Assembly (NCBI GenBank): GCA_946699065.1
Contig: CAMPDV010001582.1
Coordinates: forward strand, 38,762 to 102,761
Source of the DNA: Loxodes magnus
Taxonomy: Eukaryota > Ciliophora > Karyorelictea > Loxodida > Loxodidae
Reading direction: 5' to 3'
Length of the DNA: 64,000 nucleotides
The translations under genes were made by a program, and so were the position numbers. This document shows, in pieces, positions 11,148-22,549 of this stretch (positions are counted from its first letter, which is position 1; the number at the start of each line of letters is the position of its first letter). The notes under the pieces are model-generated. The model had not been told where the DNA came from. It did no database searches and saw nothing but the letters and a program-made list of their open reading frames with translations.

Positions 11148-12359
11148 TCAACTCGAAACTCTCCACTTTCTTATTGTCTTGTCCCATCCTCCCGATACCA
11201 ACCATCTATTATCAACACTCAATGCTATAGAAGATATTGCATATTTATGCCCTTATAAAGTCTATATACACTCACCCTTATCAAAGTTCCAAATCTTGAT
11301 TGTTTTATCATTTGAACCAGAAAAGATAACACTTGAATCAACACTTAACTGAATACTTGATACACCCCTTGTATGACCTTGAAGAGTACGAATACACTAA
11401 CCAGAAGAGAAGTCCCATATCTTAATAGTACTGTCAACAGAACCCGATATTATATACCTATTATCCTTAGACACTATCACCGATAAAACTGAGTCTGAAT
11501 GCCCAGTAAGAGTTCGCACAAGCTGACCAGTCTAGAAATTCCAAATCTTTATTGTTGTATCCCAAGATCCCGATATAATATATCTAGAGTCATAGGAGAT
11601 TACTACCGATATAACTACATTAGTATGTCCAGACAAAGTTCTTTGGAGATCACCATTGAGGAAATTTCAGATCTTTATAGTGTTATCGTAAGATCCCGAT
11701 ACTATATAGCTAGAGTCTGGGGAAATTACTACCGATATAACTACATTAGTATGTCCAGACAAAGTTCTTTGGAGATCACCATTGAGGAAATTTCAGATCT
11801 TTATAGTGTTATCAGCAGATCCCGATACGATATAGCTAGAGTCCTAGGAGATTACTACCGAGTTAACTGAGGAAGTATGCCCCGTTAAAGTTCTTATGAG
11901 AGAACCAGTCTATAAGTTTCAGATCTTGATCGTGTTATCAGCAGATGCTAACACTATACAATTAGAGTCAGGGGAGATTACTACCGAGTTAACTGAGGAA
12001 GTATGTCCTGTTATAGTTCTTATGAGAGCACCTGTCTGGAAATTCCAGATCTTTATAGAATTTTCTGGATATCCTGAACCTGATACAATCCAATTTAGGT
12101 CACTTGATATGGCTACCGATAAAACAGGTGAAGAGTGACCAGTGAGGACTTAGTCTAAAAATATTAAAGAAATACCTTTACTTTGGTCATAACTGATCTT
12201 ATTTATTAACTTTTAGTAGCATAAGTTAGGCAGAATTTCATACTTAAAATGAAGTAGAGATATTTTCCCTAGGATGTGGCTTCTCACTCTTAGGAGTTTT
12301 CTTAAAAAAATACTTTTAGTAAATTGCTTTTCTTTTTTCTCCATTTATTTTTTCTCCAT
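11148..12359 (-). CDS. WD40-repeat protein, 8 blades (unit 1 copy)
   Basis: Two exons on the minus strand: 12176-12359 (ATG at 12359) and 11148-12154, with a 21-nt GT-AG intron at 12155-12175. The product is 396 aa. A ~60-residue basic N-terminus (MEKKQMEKKEKQFTK) is followed by eight 42-residue blades of the form GHTNVVISVVISPDSSYIVS-GS-DNTIKIWNF, which should fold into a beta-propeller for protein binding. TGA stands at the blade-ending Trp in three blades (11919, 11793, 11667) where sister blades have TGG. TAG/TAA stand at Gln in QTG and LQG. The last blade ends KWRVSS then TGA (11148-11150), read as stop and conserved in all three copies. No frameshift was found. Blades 3-5 include an exact tandem duplication with a 126-bp period. 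Partner and pathway are unknown. Confidence 0.9.
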
Positions 12360-15300
12360 TTTAATTTTATAACTTAATTCAATAAATATTTAATTAAAAT
12401 AACTCAATGAATTTTACTTACTTAATTTCAATATAATTAAACAATTAAATTATTTATTAAGCATACTTTTAAATATCTTCTAAAGCATTGGTTTTTCTAT
12501 TTTTGTCTTAAAACAAGACAAAGTATTAAACTAATAGTGTACAAACTTTTATAATTTTAATTATTTTATATCTTTTTACTTTTAAATGAAAGGATAAATT
12601 ATTATTTCAAAAGTTTATAACGAAGAATTTGTATCCCTATTATAATAACTTTAATATGCATTTATTAATTATTACTTATTTGTGCTTAAAATAAAAGACT
12701 CTTAATAAGAAAACCTTATTTCGTTGTAGATCTTTTAAATGATAAATAAAATATTACAATTCTTTTAAATCTACTGTTATTAATTATTATTTTTCACTTA
12801 CTTTTAATCAAAAAAAATTATTTCTTTAAGCTATTTACTAATTAAAAAAAAATTAAATAAAATAAGTTTCTTATTAATTAGTTTGAATAAATATTAAAAA
12901 ACATCAAATTATTTAAAACAAAGTATTTTTAGAATCTATAAGATAAACTCTTTTAATTGTCCACTTTCTTACTACTATTTAATTAAAACTTTTTATTTAT
13001 AAAAGTCTCTCTTATAATAATAAACTAATATAATTTATTATAATGTTGATTCTAAGCAAAATATATAAATGTAATAAATATAAGTAGTAGAAAGTAAATA
13101 TTTAATCTAGCTATAAATGGTGTATCACTAATTTTATCTTACAATTATTAAATAGTAATATTTAATTTTATTATTAAAATAAGCTTTAATATGTTTAATT
13201 ATGTCTATTAAATACTTAAAATTTTATCCTTTTAGCTTTATTAGTTATTAATTAATTTCTCTTTAATTTAGATATTAGATTAGTTATAATTAATACATTT
13301 AGATAACTTTCTCTTTTTATAGCAAACTAATATTATATTTATTATTTATGTTATTTTTGTATCTATCATTTCTAATTAATAATACCTAAATTATTCTAGA
13401 TTATTTAAAGATAAAAACTTAATTCTATTATTATATACAAATAGAAATTATATTGTTACCACTATTAATACTCTCTTTCTTAAAATTATTTGTTTGATAT
13501 TAAGAAAATTATAAGCTTTTAAGAAAGAAAGCATATTTTTAATATCTTCTATTATTATTTTCTGAATTAATAGAAAGAGTAAACTTAACATAATATGTTT
13601 CTTTGTAATAAGCATGAGATAATATAAGTATTAGATTAGCTAATATAAGTTATTTAAAACTAATCTAATAAATTATTATTTACTCTTAATACATTTATTA
13701 GTCTATTATTATTCTATATCTTTCTGTTCCTAATCAACAATTCTGCATGTTTTGCTTTATAGCGCATCCTCATTTATTAATCTTATTACAAAAGATTTAA
13801 ACCTAAAAAGATGATATAGATATTTATAGAAATATTTGAAGCTGAGATATTAAAATAAGTTTGAATTTTAGATTATTTATAATTTTCCTAAATTTAAATT
13901 ATATTTATATATTCCTTTTTATTAACTATCTTTTGTAATTAACTTTTGTTTGGAAAACTGACAAAAAGATACATTTTGTAAAATATTTAGTCTTAATTTA
14001 TCTAAGTTTATTTTAGTGATTATAAGAATATATTAAATTTAAAGTATTATACTAGTTCTATAAAACATTTAGGTAATTATATGTACTAAAATAAATAGTA
14101 AAGAGAAAACATTATTCTTTTATATAATTAAATAAAGAAAAGCTAATTTAAATATTCAATAGAGTCAATTATTCATATATCTAAAATTCTCTATTTATCT
14201 TAAAATCAAGAGTTTAATATATTATAGCCTCCTTTACTAACTCATTTAGTAATACTAATTCATAAAATCTTAAAAGAAAATTCCTTTTTACTTTAACTGT
14301 ACTTGCAAATATTCTAAGTCCTTTAACTAGTTAAAGATAGGCTTAATTAGAGACTAATAAGAAATTTTCTTATCCTCTAGATAAAATATTTAATAAAGTT
14401 GTGGTTGCATTTCTTACTAATGAAGAATAATATTTTAAATTAAAATAAGGAAAATTAATATTTTTCTATTTGTTTAATAAAAATTTAAAATAATTTATTA
14501 TATAAAATCTATTAATATTTTATAAAAAACCAAAGTAAATGCAAAAACATCAGCTAAATATAATTTAAAAAATATTAAGAAAATTTATAATTCTAAATGA
14601 TATTATAAATAAATATTTTAAATATTTACTAATGTTTAGATAAAACATATAATAAATTATGTAATCTCTATTTTAACCTTAGAAATGTAGTAAAATATTT
14701 TTAAAAGTTAAATGAAAAATTATAAGGGAAACTTATGAAATTAAATATTTCTATAAAAAATGAATATAAAATTTACTAATTATTTTATTGACACTATCAG
14801 TTCTATTAAATTATTTAAAAATATTACTAAAAGAATAAAATAAAGTATAAATTAATTAATTAAAAAATTTAAAAAATTATAATTTAAAACTTTATATTTA
14901 ACAATATTTGTGATAAAGATAAATATTAAAGAATAAAAATTTCATTAATCTAGCATGGATTGACTTTTTAAATAAAGTAATTCAACATAAAAATAATTAT
15001 TCTTAGAAATTTTCAATTTCAATTTCAAAAATATAAAAAATGTTAAAAATGTTAAAAAATTCTCTAACTCTCAGATTTTTATAATCAGCCTATTCAAAGA
15101 TAGTTTATTTTTACTATTTTTCATAGATTATGGATGTATATATGGTATAAGTATTAATTATTTTACTAATCTCAAATTTACTTCTGCTTAAGTGAAAACT
15201 TTTAATAAATAAGTAAAAATAATTTAATTTTTTATTTTCTAAACTTAATATGAAATCCCACTAAATGTTTTTAAAAATAATTTAATTTATATCAATATTA

Positions 15301-17451
15301 AGATTCTAACTTTAAATGTTAAGTAAAGTAGCAAAATAAATTATAATTTTGAATTAAAAACATATTTATTTTTAATTTTATTGATTCAAATATGCCTATA
15401 AATAAAAAAATATGAAATTAGAACAATTTTTTATTAAAAGGAGAGTTAAAGATTGTCTAAGAACAATAAATAAAATAAAATTAAATTAAAGTTTTTGATA
15501 AATTTGTATTAATAAAATATAAACTATATAAATTTGAATATTATTCTTGCTTATTTAAAATTTAATATTATTTAAATATTTTAAATATTTCTGGTAATTA
15601 AATTTTATAAAAACTTACTCATTTATAGTTATTAATTATTAGTGAAAATAATATTATTATAATACTATTTATAATTTATTTACGTATCTTATATTTATTA
15701 TTTTTATATATTAAATTTCATAGAAAAATAATTAGTAATAATTAGTATTTAATAATTAATGCAATTCTACTAATTATAATTAAAATCCAAGTTTTCAAAT
15801 TCTAGGTTTAACAGACTGGAAAATGCTATTTTTTTACTTAAAATAGGTACATAAGGAAAAATTATTTATTTATAAAATAAATTATATCAATAGAGTATAT
15901 ATCCCTTCTTATTTTTAGTTTAAAATATCCCTTTCTATAAACATTTATTTTTTAAACAATTTTGTCGAAACTAATTATAAAAATCTATTTTGTAATAAAT
16001 TAAAAACTCTATCAAGTTGATAAGTAATATTTATACTTTTATCGAAGAGAATTTCTTTCTAATTATATTATAGCAAGTGGTTATCATACTTTCAAATATA
16101 TATAAAAATTAAAATATAAATGAGAATAGCATTTTAAAGCCTTTACATTATAAAAAGATGTATTTTATAGATAGTAAATTTAAGCAAAGAAATGATAAAG
16201 TAATAAAGAATATAATAAATAATTTATATAATGAATGGATTCTTTTTATCTATTATAAAAATATTTAATTTCTTATTATATATTAAAATAATATATTTTT
16301 ATATTTATAAAATAGTTTTAATTAATTTCTCATATAACTTTAGTTTAGTAAAATCTTTATAAATTAAAAAGAATTTAGATATCAAATTTAAAATATTTAA
16401 TTTGTAAAATGATTAAAAATTTAATAAAACTATAATATGATTTTAAGATATAATTAGAAATAAAAGAAAGTATAAAATTTATGTATCGTATTTAAAAAAT
16501 ATAATTAAACTTATTTAATATATTTAAATAACTTAAAAAATAATTTTCTTTATTTTTAAACATTTTAAGCATAGTTTTAAATAATTTTAAGTTATATATA
16601 AATATAAATATTATTATTTTAATAAAAATTATAAATCAAATAGTTTAATTTATATAATTCTTTCACACTATATTTATAGCATTTTCATTTCTTATTATTT
16701 TTATTATTAGATTCTAAATATTTTTAATAGTGAAATTTTATATTTAGTTTTTATTTGTTTCAATACATTTTTCTTCGTTATAACTTTATTATTAAATTGT
16801 GTCATTTATAATATTTATCATATTCTTTTTTTGATTAAATATTATCTTATATTTGTTAAATTCTTGTCATAATAACTTATTAATATCGTAATTATATTAC
16901 TTAAAATTTAAGCTCCAATTAATTTAATTCTAGCGAATATCTTCCAATAAATTAAATTTCTTCACTATTAAATTAAATTAATCTATTTTTTCTATATTTT
17001 TAAATTATTTTATTTCAAATTGTCATATTCTATTAAAAAATTACTCTGATGTTTAATAAAGTTCGAAAAGTTATTTTTGCTCATTTTTTCACTTAAATTT
17101 TTTTATATCAAGAAAAATTTGACTAAAATCTTAATTATCACAGTATCAGCCAAGCTTTTTTCTCAACTAGAATCGAATGATTAAGTTTAAATGAAATTCA
17201 TAGTTTATTTAATAGTATTATTTTAATTTTTCATTTGTATTATCGATATCCTTTTTTATATAAAAGCTTCTAACTTTTGGAGTAAAACAAATATCTTTGG
17301 AATTAATGAGGAGAAAATGCATACTTAAAATTAAATCATTTGATACTATAAAGTTTTAGATAAAACACCAAATATTAGGTTTTGTAATTATTATTATATA
17401 AAATTGTTTCTCCATTATTAAGGAGTTTTACCCTCTCAAAAGTACAGCGCT
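12360..17451. other. 5.1-kb AT-rich desert
   Basis: No coding pattern, RNA gene or repeat recognised apart from simple AT-rich runs. It is nevertheless almost unchanged in unit 2 (34227-39309). Its first 1.3 kb is shared with unit 3. Promoters of the WD40 gene should lie in its first few hundred bases, but no motif could be assigned. Confidence 0.5.
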
Positions 17452-18328
17452 TCAAGCTTTTCGCTGTTCGTTAAAATACTTGGGCAACAGAAAGATTACA
17501 CGTACCCATCCGCGGGTTTTTTTAATAGGTTTTACGTTATAATTCCCTTAGGACTTGGTTATAGCTCCATTTTCTTCCTCTTGTTCGTACTTCCATTCTC
17601 GTGCAAAAAATCTTGTTCAGCCCAATTGCTTTTGTTCGCTTTGCTTATCAGAAATTCTATTGTTTCCATTGAAACTTCTTACAGTTCCGATATAGTTTTT
17701 ATTGGTTTTAGAAGCGAAAGCATCTCTTCTTGATCGGAATTAGTCTCATTTGAAGTTAAGCTTAGGGTTTGACGATCATTGAGATCGATCCATTATTTAG
17801 CTATTCCATTCTTGATTCTTTTAGGAGTTGAATTTCATATTCTTATTTCACTACTTAATCCCTCAGCTAAGTTGTGTTTTATCCTAATGGTGTTGGATGC
17901 TGAAGAACGCATCCATTTGCGTTCATAGTCATCTATACGATCCCCGTCCATTTAATTTTCTTTGTGGCTTGAAAATTAGTTTTTTGTTCTAGTATTTAAA
18001 CTTTTAAACCTCTTCATTGAAGTTCACCACTCTTAATGCAAACTACACTACATCAAATTGCTCAGAGTTAAAGCCAAAGGATCGTTCCTAGTCACGCAAT
18101 ATCATCTCCTACTGCCTTCGAGGCCTCTCTTCCGTTTTGGAGTTTACCAAGTTTGTTTCTGTCGTTTACGACTTTGGAAGTTGTTAGGTCTGTTATTAGT
18201 TTTTTTGCTGATAAAAGGTTGTTCTAATTAAAGAAAAGACGTGAGGTTAGAAGAATGACATCTCGCTTCCTCTCTTCCTTTTTGTCTTTTGAAGAGGTGG
18301 CAAAGAAGCCCTATCGGATGTTTGACAT
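17452..18328 (-). CDS. Unknown basic protein, intron-rich (gene X, unit 1)
   Basis: A block clearly richer in GC than its surroundings, purine-rich on the minus strand. ATG at 18328 directly follows an A run (MSNIRQGFFATSSKDKKEER). Two 19-nt GT-AG introns (18129-18147 and 18012-18030) bring three different frames into register: exon 1 181 nt, exon 2 98 nt, then a long exon with IDDYERKWMRSSASN and SLLKPIKTISELQEV. A third small intron is needed to reach the conserved TGA at 17452: either 17 nt at 17574-17590 or 23 nt at 17479-17501. Both keep frame and give 273 or 271 aa. The protein is Lys/Arg/Ser/Asn-rich with no signal peptide or membrane segment. No family recognised. It is codirectional with the WD40 gene and gene Y. 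Confidence 0.6.
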
Positions 18329-18686
18329 TTTTTTAATTACATATAAATTGATGTAATTTATAATTATCCAAGCTAGAAAAAACTTAAAATTTTATGAAGT
18401 TAATAATTTAAAATAATTTAATTATTAGATTTAACCTTTTAAATAAAATTTAGTCTTAAACATTTTTTATTTTAAGTTTTGAATATTAAATTATTAAATT
18501 AAATTATTAAATTAAATATGTTAAAGTAAATAATTTTAATTATTTTTAGCTTTTAATATTGCTTCAATAAGAGCTTGCAATATTATTAGAATATAAATAT
18601 TTAAAGGTAGTTTAATTAAAAGCGTTTTTAAAGTTTCTATCTATATAGAGGACAAAACTTCAAACTCTATAAATATATTTCGCATT

Positions 18687-20999
18687 TCAAATGACGTGGA
18701 TCACCATGCAAAGCAGCCCCCTAAATTTATGAGAATGATGAAAAACATATAGGATATCCTGCCACGTCTTCTATTTGCTGTTATATTCTTTCTTTTTCTT
18801 AGTTGAAGATTCCTACTACTTAAATAGATTTTTCTGAAGGAATATAGTCAGTTTCCTCTTATGTTTCCTCTTATATTTCTTCCTGCTTTTCTTCACTTTC
18901 TTCTACATATTTTTGTTATACATCCTGATTTGCTCTTATAGTTTATCCAAATTACATTGCTATAAGACTTGCTTATTCTTTACATGATTTTCTTTTTTTT
19001 CTCCAATTCATATCGTAATTGTTAAGCTTGGAAGTTTTTTCTTGAAAACCTCATATACTGCGCTATTTTAAAATACTGTTCTTGCAATTATAAATAAAAT
19101 AAATTTGACTCCTAAAGGTGGCGTAGGTTTTTCTTCTTTATAACCATCTAATTTTCTCTTATATAACTCGAGCATTTTCTTCAGTTCGATCTTTTGCTAA
19201 ACTGAAAATAATAATTTTTCATTCTTTGCTATTTTAAGATGTATAAATTTGATTTGAAAAAGGGATATCTTAAGATTTGATAAATATTTAACATTTATTT
19301 AGTTTTATTTACTTTTTCTTATTCAGTTTATTAAGTACTAAGAACATTTTAAGTATTTTAGTCTATTTTTTAGTGGGAGCATTTTATTATACTACTTTAA
19401 GTATCTACTCTCCTGTTCAAACAGCACATCTATTAAACTTACTAGCTCCTAGAATAAATTCGGCAACTCCTGCTTCACTTAAGGAGCTTTTCCCACTTGG
19501 ACAGATTGCTAAACATAGAATAGTAATTCCATTCAAATTTTTACAATTTTACCTTACTAAAAATTAATTCTTCTAAGTAGAATATAAGCTAGACATTCTT
19601 CATGGTCTCTAAAATACTGTTCTGAAGCAATCTAATTCAAAATTTCAACTTATTGTCTTATTTTGCACTGAACTTCATACTTTTTTGTGTAAATATTCAA
19701 TCAGTTAATCACTTTCAAGTATGCTTTTCATTTAAAGACTTGGAATATTTCTAGCAAATCTTTCCCAAATCATTCTAAGGATTTAATCAGATAATCCATC
19801 AGCTGTTATATTTTATTGATGAGTAAAATATAAACCATAGAAAAAACACCATAAATCGGTTATTTAAGAATGCTTTACTATTTCAAAATATCTCATATTA
19901 TAAAGTATGAAGTCATAGTCACTAGGATCAAGAAAATTTTTATAATCTCTATATTTTAAAGCTGCTTCAAGAGAGCTATTTCTCTTCATCATCAATTCTT
20001 CCAATAGCTATATTCCTTACAATTTCAACTAAAAGCTTACCAAGTTAGGAACTTTCACGGATTATTCTCTTAGAATTATTTATACAGTGTTTATCATAGC
20101 CAATATATAGATTAAAAATTTGTCTTCTTCTGATCTATAATAAGCCATTAAAGTACCATAAATACATGCTAGGTAAGACTAAACCATTTCAAGAGCATAT
20201 ATTTTTTATTTCCCCTCTAATCTTAAAAACTTATTCTATGCATCAGACTCTAGATGTACAAAAGATGATATTAATCAGTTTTAGTTCTCAGGGAGTTTCT
20301 TTCTCCAAAATGCATTATTTATTATACTGCAAGGTAATAATCCTAAAACACCTCACTAATTTACACGCTTCATCCAGACCCAATTATTAGTTCTAAAATA
20401 CAAACAGGTACAGTTCCCTTTTGTAATGTTACATCTGTTTCTGGTAGTTAAAAAACTAGCACTAAATACGCATCAGCTTCAGTTTTTCCATCATGATTTT
20501 TAAAGGTATCATTAAGCATTTCAATTACTACATTTTATCTCAATAAATTTTATCTCTCTGCAGCTCACTAAGTATGAGATGGTATTTAATAATTAATTAT
20601 TGGAGTCAGGCAATCTTAATAAGATATAAAAAGTACAGGGACTGTAAATTTAATAACAATAAAAAGTGTTAATTAATATATAATAGATTTTTAGAATATT
20701 TATACTACTGAAGACGCGGTATGGGTCAGAATTAATTACTTGAACTATTCTTCAGAGATAAAAAATAAAATGATATAATCACTAGCTAAAGATAAGTAGC
20801 AAGATGTACTTTAAAAAAGTCTTATCTACTTTTAATGAATCTTACTTTATTGTCTTTAATTGGTTATTCTTTTAAAATTACATTGCAATGTATTATTTCA
20901 AATTCTATATAAAACTTCACACTGAATCTTAAGTGGATCCCAACTCTGATGTAGCATTTATTTTAACAAAGTACAGTAACCTTAAATATTTAAAGAATT
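18687..20999 (-). CDS. Unknown large protein with Glu-rich C-terminus (gene Y, unit 1)
   Basis: Multi-exon gene read leftwards. Candidate GT-AG introns are 20615-20636 (22 nt), 20393-20411 (19), 20169-20184 (16) and 18798-18816 (19). From 20392 to the TGA at 18687 the three exons (208, 1352 and 111 nt) join without a break into 556 residues. Visible stretches are LGLDEACKLVRCF, GTLMAYYRSEEDKFLIYI, LSDQILRMIWERFARNIPSL, SSLSEAGVAEFILGASKF, a Glu/Gln-rich segment (VEESEEKQEEIQEETQ) and a last exon ending LLCMVIHVI. TGA is used for at least six internal Trp. Upstream of 20411 coding continues (DAYLVLVFQLPETDVTLQ; further up NATSELGSTQDSVWSFIQNL) to near 21000. One junction there stays unresolved and one-base differences from unit 2 occur. 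No family recognised; helical repeats are possible. Confidence 0.55.
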
Positions 21000-21289
21000 T
21001 AAAATAAATGACTTAACATTTTCAAATAGAACTTTAAGATGCTAGTAGTAGCAAATAATTTTAAATAAAGTTTTAAATAAAATAGAATTAAAATTTTATT
21101 CAGATGTAATAGGAAGGTTGAGTGCGATGCCTACTTCACACCTTTATTTTAAAGATTAAGATAATAACATTGACTAATAGAAATTTCCAACTTATACTTA
21201 CACAATATTAAACAAGACAATGATTAAAGAAATAGTATCAATTTTCAAATTAATGACCTTTAGTTTCAATTTTTAGTATTATTTGAAAT

Positions 21290-21660
21290 ATATGTACTAT
21301 TAAATAAAACACTCTTAAATATAGATTTGCAGAGAATAAGAAACCTATTAACATATTTCTTAATGTGAAGCTCTGCAAGATTTAATGGAAGAATTTAAAG
21401 ACTTGAAAAATTATGATTTGCTTAAACTTATAACTAGCAAAAAATTTAAATTAATCCTAACTTCCATACTCTAAGATAACTTTAACAAATTGACAACAGA
21501 ATTAAATACTTTCATTCAAAATTGCTTCAAAGAAGAATTTAAATTTTAGAGTAAAAAAACGAACAAGTGGAAGAGTTAATGGAATAATTTGACTAGTGAG
21601 CAAGTGCAGAAGAAAATGATTAAAGAAAATTAAACCAAGATTATTGAGATGGAAGTTGTA
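21290..21660 (+). pseudogene. LINE ORF2 C-terminal fragment (unit 1)
   Basis: Plus-strand remnant with the Cys/His motif ICREQETYQHISQCEAL (codons 21328-21366), with Gln as TAA or TAG, followed by MEEFKDLKNYDLLKLIT and a Lys/Glu-rich tail (EQVQKKMIKENQTK). It aligns in spacing with CICGEYDTLQHVMEC of the other LINEs but is more diverged, so it is probably an older insertion or a related family. It runs tail-to-tail with nothing recognisable and starts just beyond the 5' end of gene Y. Confidence 0.5.
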
Positions 21661-22029
21661 AAATATTTTTTATTATCTATATGAAATATAGTAAACACAT
21701 ATAAATTTTAATTATTATATATATTAATCAATATAAGTAAAAAAAATAACCATTTTTAATATTTAACTTAGTTTTTAAATTATATATCAAAAAATTTTAA
21801 TTTAAATTAGAATTATAATTGAAAATATTATTAAAATTAAGGCTTTAAAAATGAAAGCTAATGTTTTCATAGTTAAATTATTTTTTTAATTAAATTAGTA
21901 ATTAGTTATCATTTTCATATTATATCAAGATTAAAAATTGCTTTGCAATTACAACAATTTTTCTGTTTAATTAAAATGCTGCAAAAATTTTAATTAATTA
22001 TAAATAATAAAAATTAAAGTTTAGGTTTA

Positions 22030-22549
22030 AATCTTGAGTTATTGTCGCCTTCAATTATCATTGGATCATTTCTTTATTCTTTCAATTCCATTTAATGCTG
22101 CAATTTTTACTGATTTTCTTCTATTTCCTAATTTGCTGATTAGTTCTTTCTGCTTCTATTGTTAGTTTTGAGATTAACAGCTCTAGTCTTGTGATATATT
22201 TCAAAATGCGTTAAGGTCTCTTTCTTAGGTCATGAATCTCGATTCTATTTCCTCTGCAAGTTGAAGTTTTTCCATAAACTTCTTATTGTCTTTCTTCAAC
22301 TTTTTAACCTCTTCCTGGAAATCTAGCACCACTTTAATCAGCTAATCTTAGCTTATTTACTATTATGTAGCGAGATTCAAAGACTTCCGAGCGCATAATA
22401 TTCTTAGCCTGTTTTAGGCTTTTTTTAGAGCTGGAAGATTCATCTTGATTGATGATTTTTTTATTACTCTTTTCCTGGTCCTAACCTTTCTAGGATGTCG
22501 TTAACTCCTATTTTTAGGAGCCGCGAAGAATCTTTTTGAATCCTGACAT
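22030..22549 (-). CDS. Small coiled-coil protein, partly decayed (unit 1)
   Basis: ATG at 22549 opens MSGFKKILRGS. Exon 1 is 189 nt and ends SRYII; a 19-nt intron, GTAAATAAGCTAAGATTAG (22342-22360 on minus), joins it in frame to LIKVVLDFQEEVKKLKKDNK and KFMEKLQLAEEIESRF, a heptad-like coiled coil. An in-frame TGA follows at 22201 (109 aa if it is the stop). Beyond it, other frames continue the homology to relics at 60.1-60.7 kb and 61.2-61.6 kb (EIEENQQKLQ, NDPMI near the end), so the gene was probably longer and has lost an intron donor or gained frameshifts. It might be a LINE ORF1, but no RNA-binding motif is seen. Confidence 0.5.

Noticed and set aside
11499-12138. Plus-strand open frames across the WD40 loci (also at 33494 and 55306)
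   Set aside because: They are antisense shadows of the minus-strand WD40 exons; their repetitiveness only mirrors the blades.
17400-18330. rRNA or other structural RNA because of the higher GC content
   Set aside because: No conserved rRNA segments; ATG, short introns and a conserved terminal TGA favour a protein gene.
19440-19510. P-loop in gene Y from CPSGKSS
   Set aside because: Lacks the full GxxxxGK[ST] spacing and no Walker B or NTPase context follows.
19373-19567. Plus-strand 64-aa open frame, identical at 41230-41424
   Set aside because: Antisense to an exon of gene Y, which gives a continuous 451-codon exon on the other strand with correct intron joins.
19700-19830. Gene Y as another LINE RT, from NITADGLSDQIL resembling RT region 0
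   Set aside because: No FKKG, PISL, motif A or ADD-type motif C follows in the open frame.
20166-20390. 74-aa plus-strand frame
   Set aside because: Antisense to an exon of gene Y between its 16-nt and 19-nt introns.
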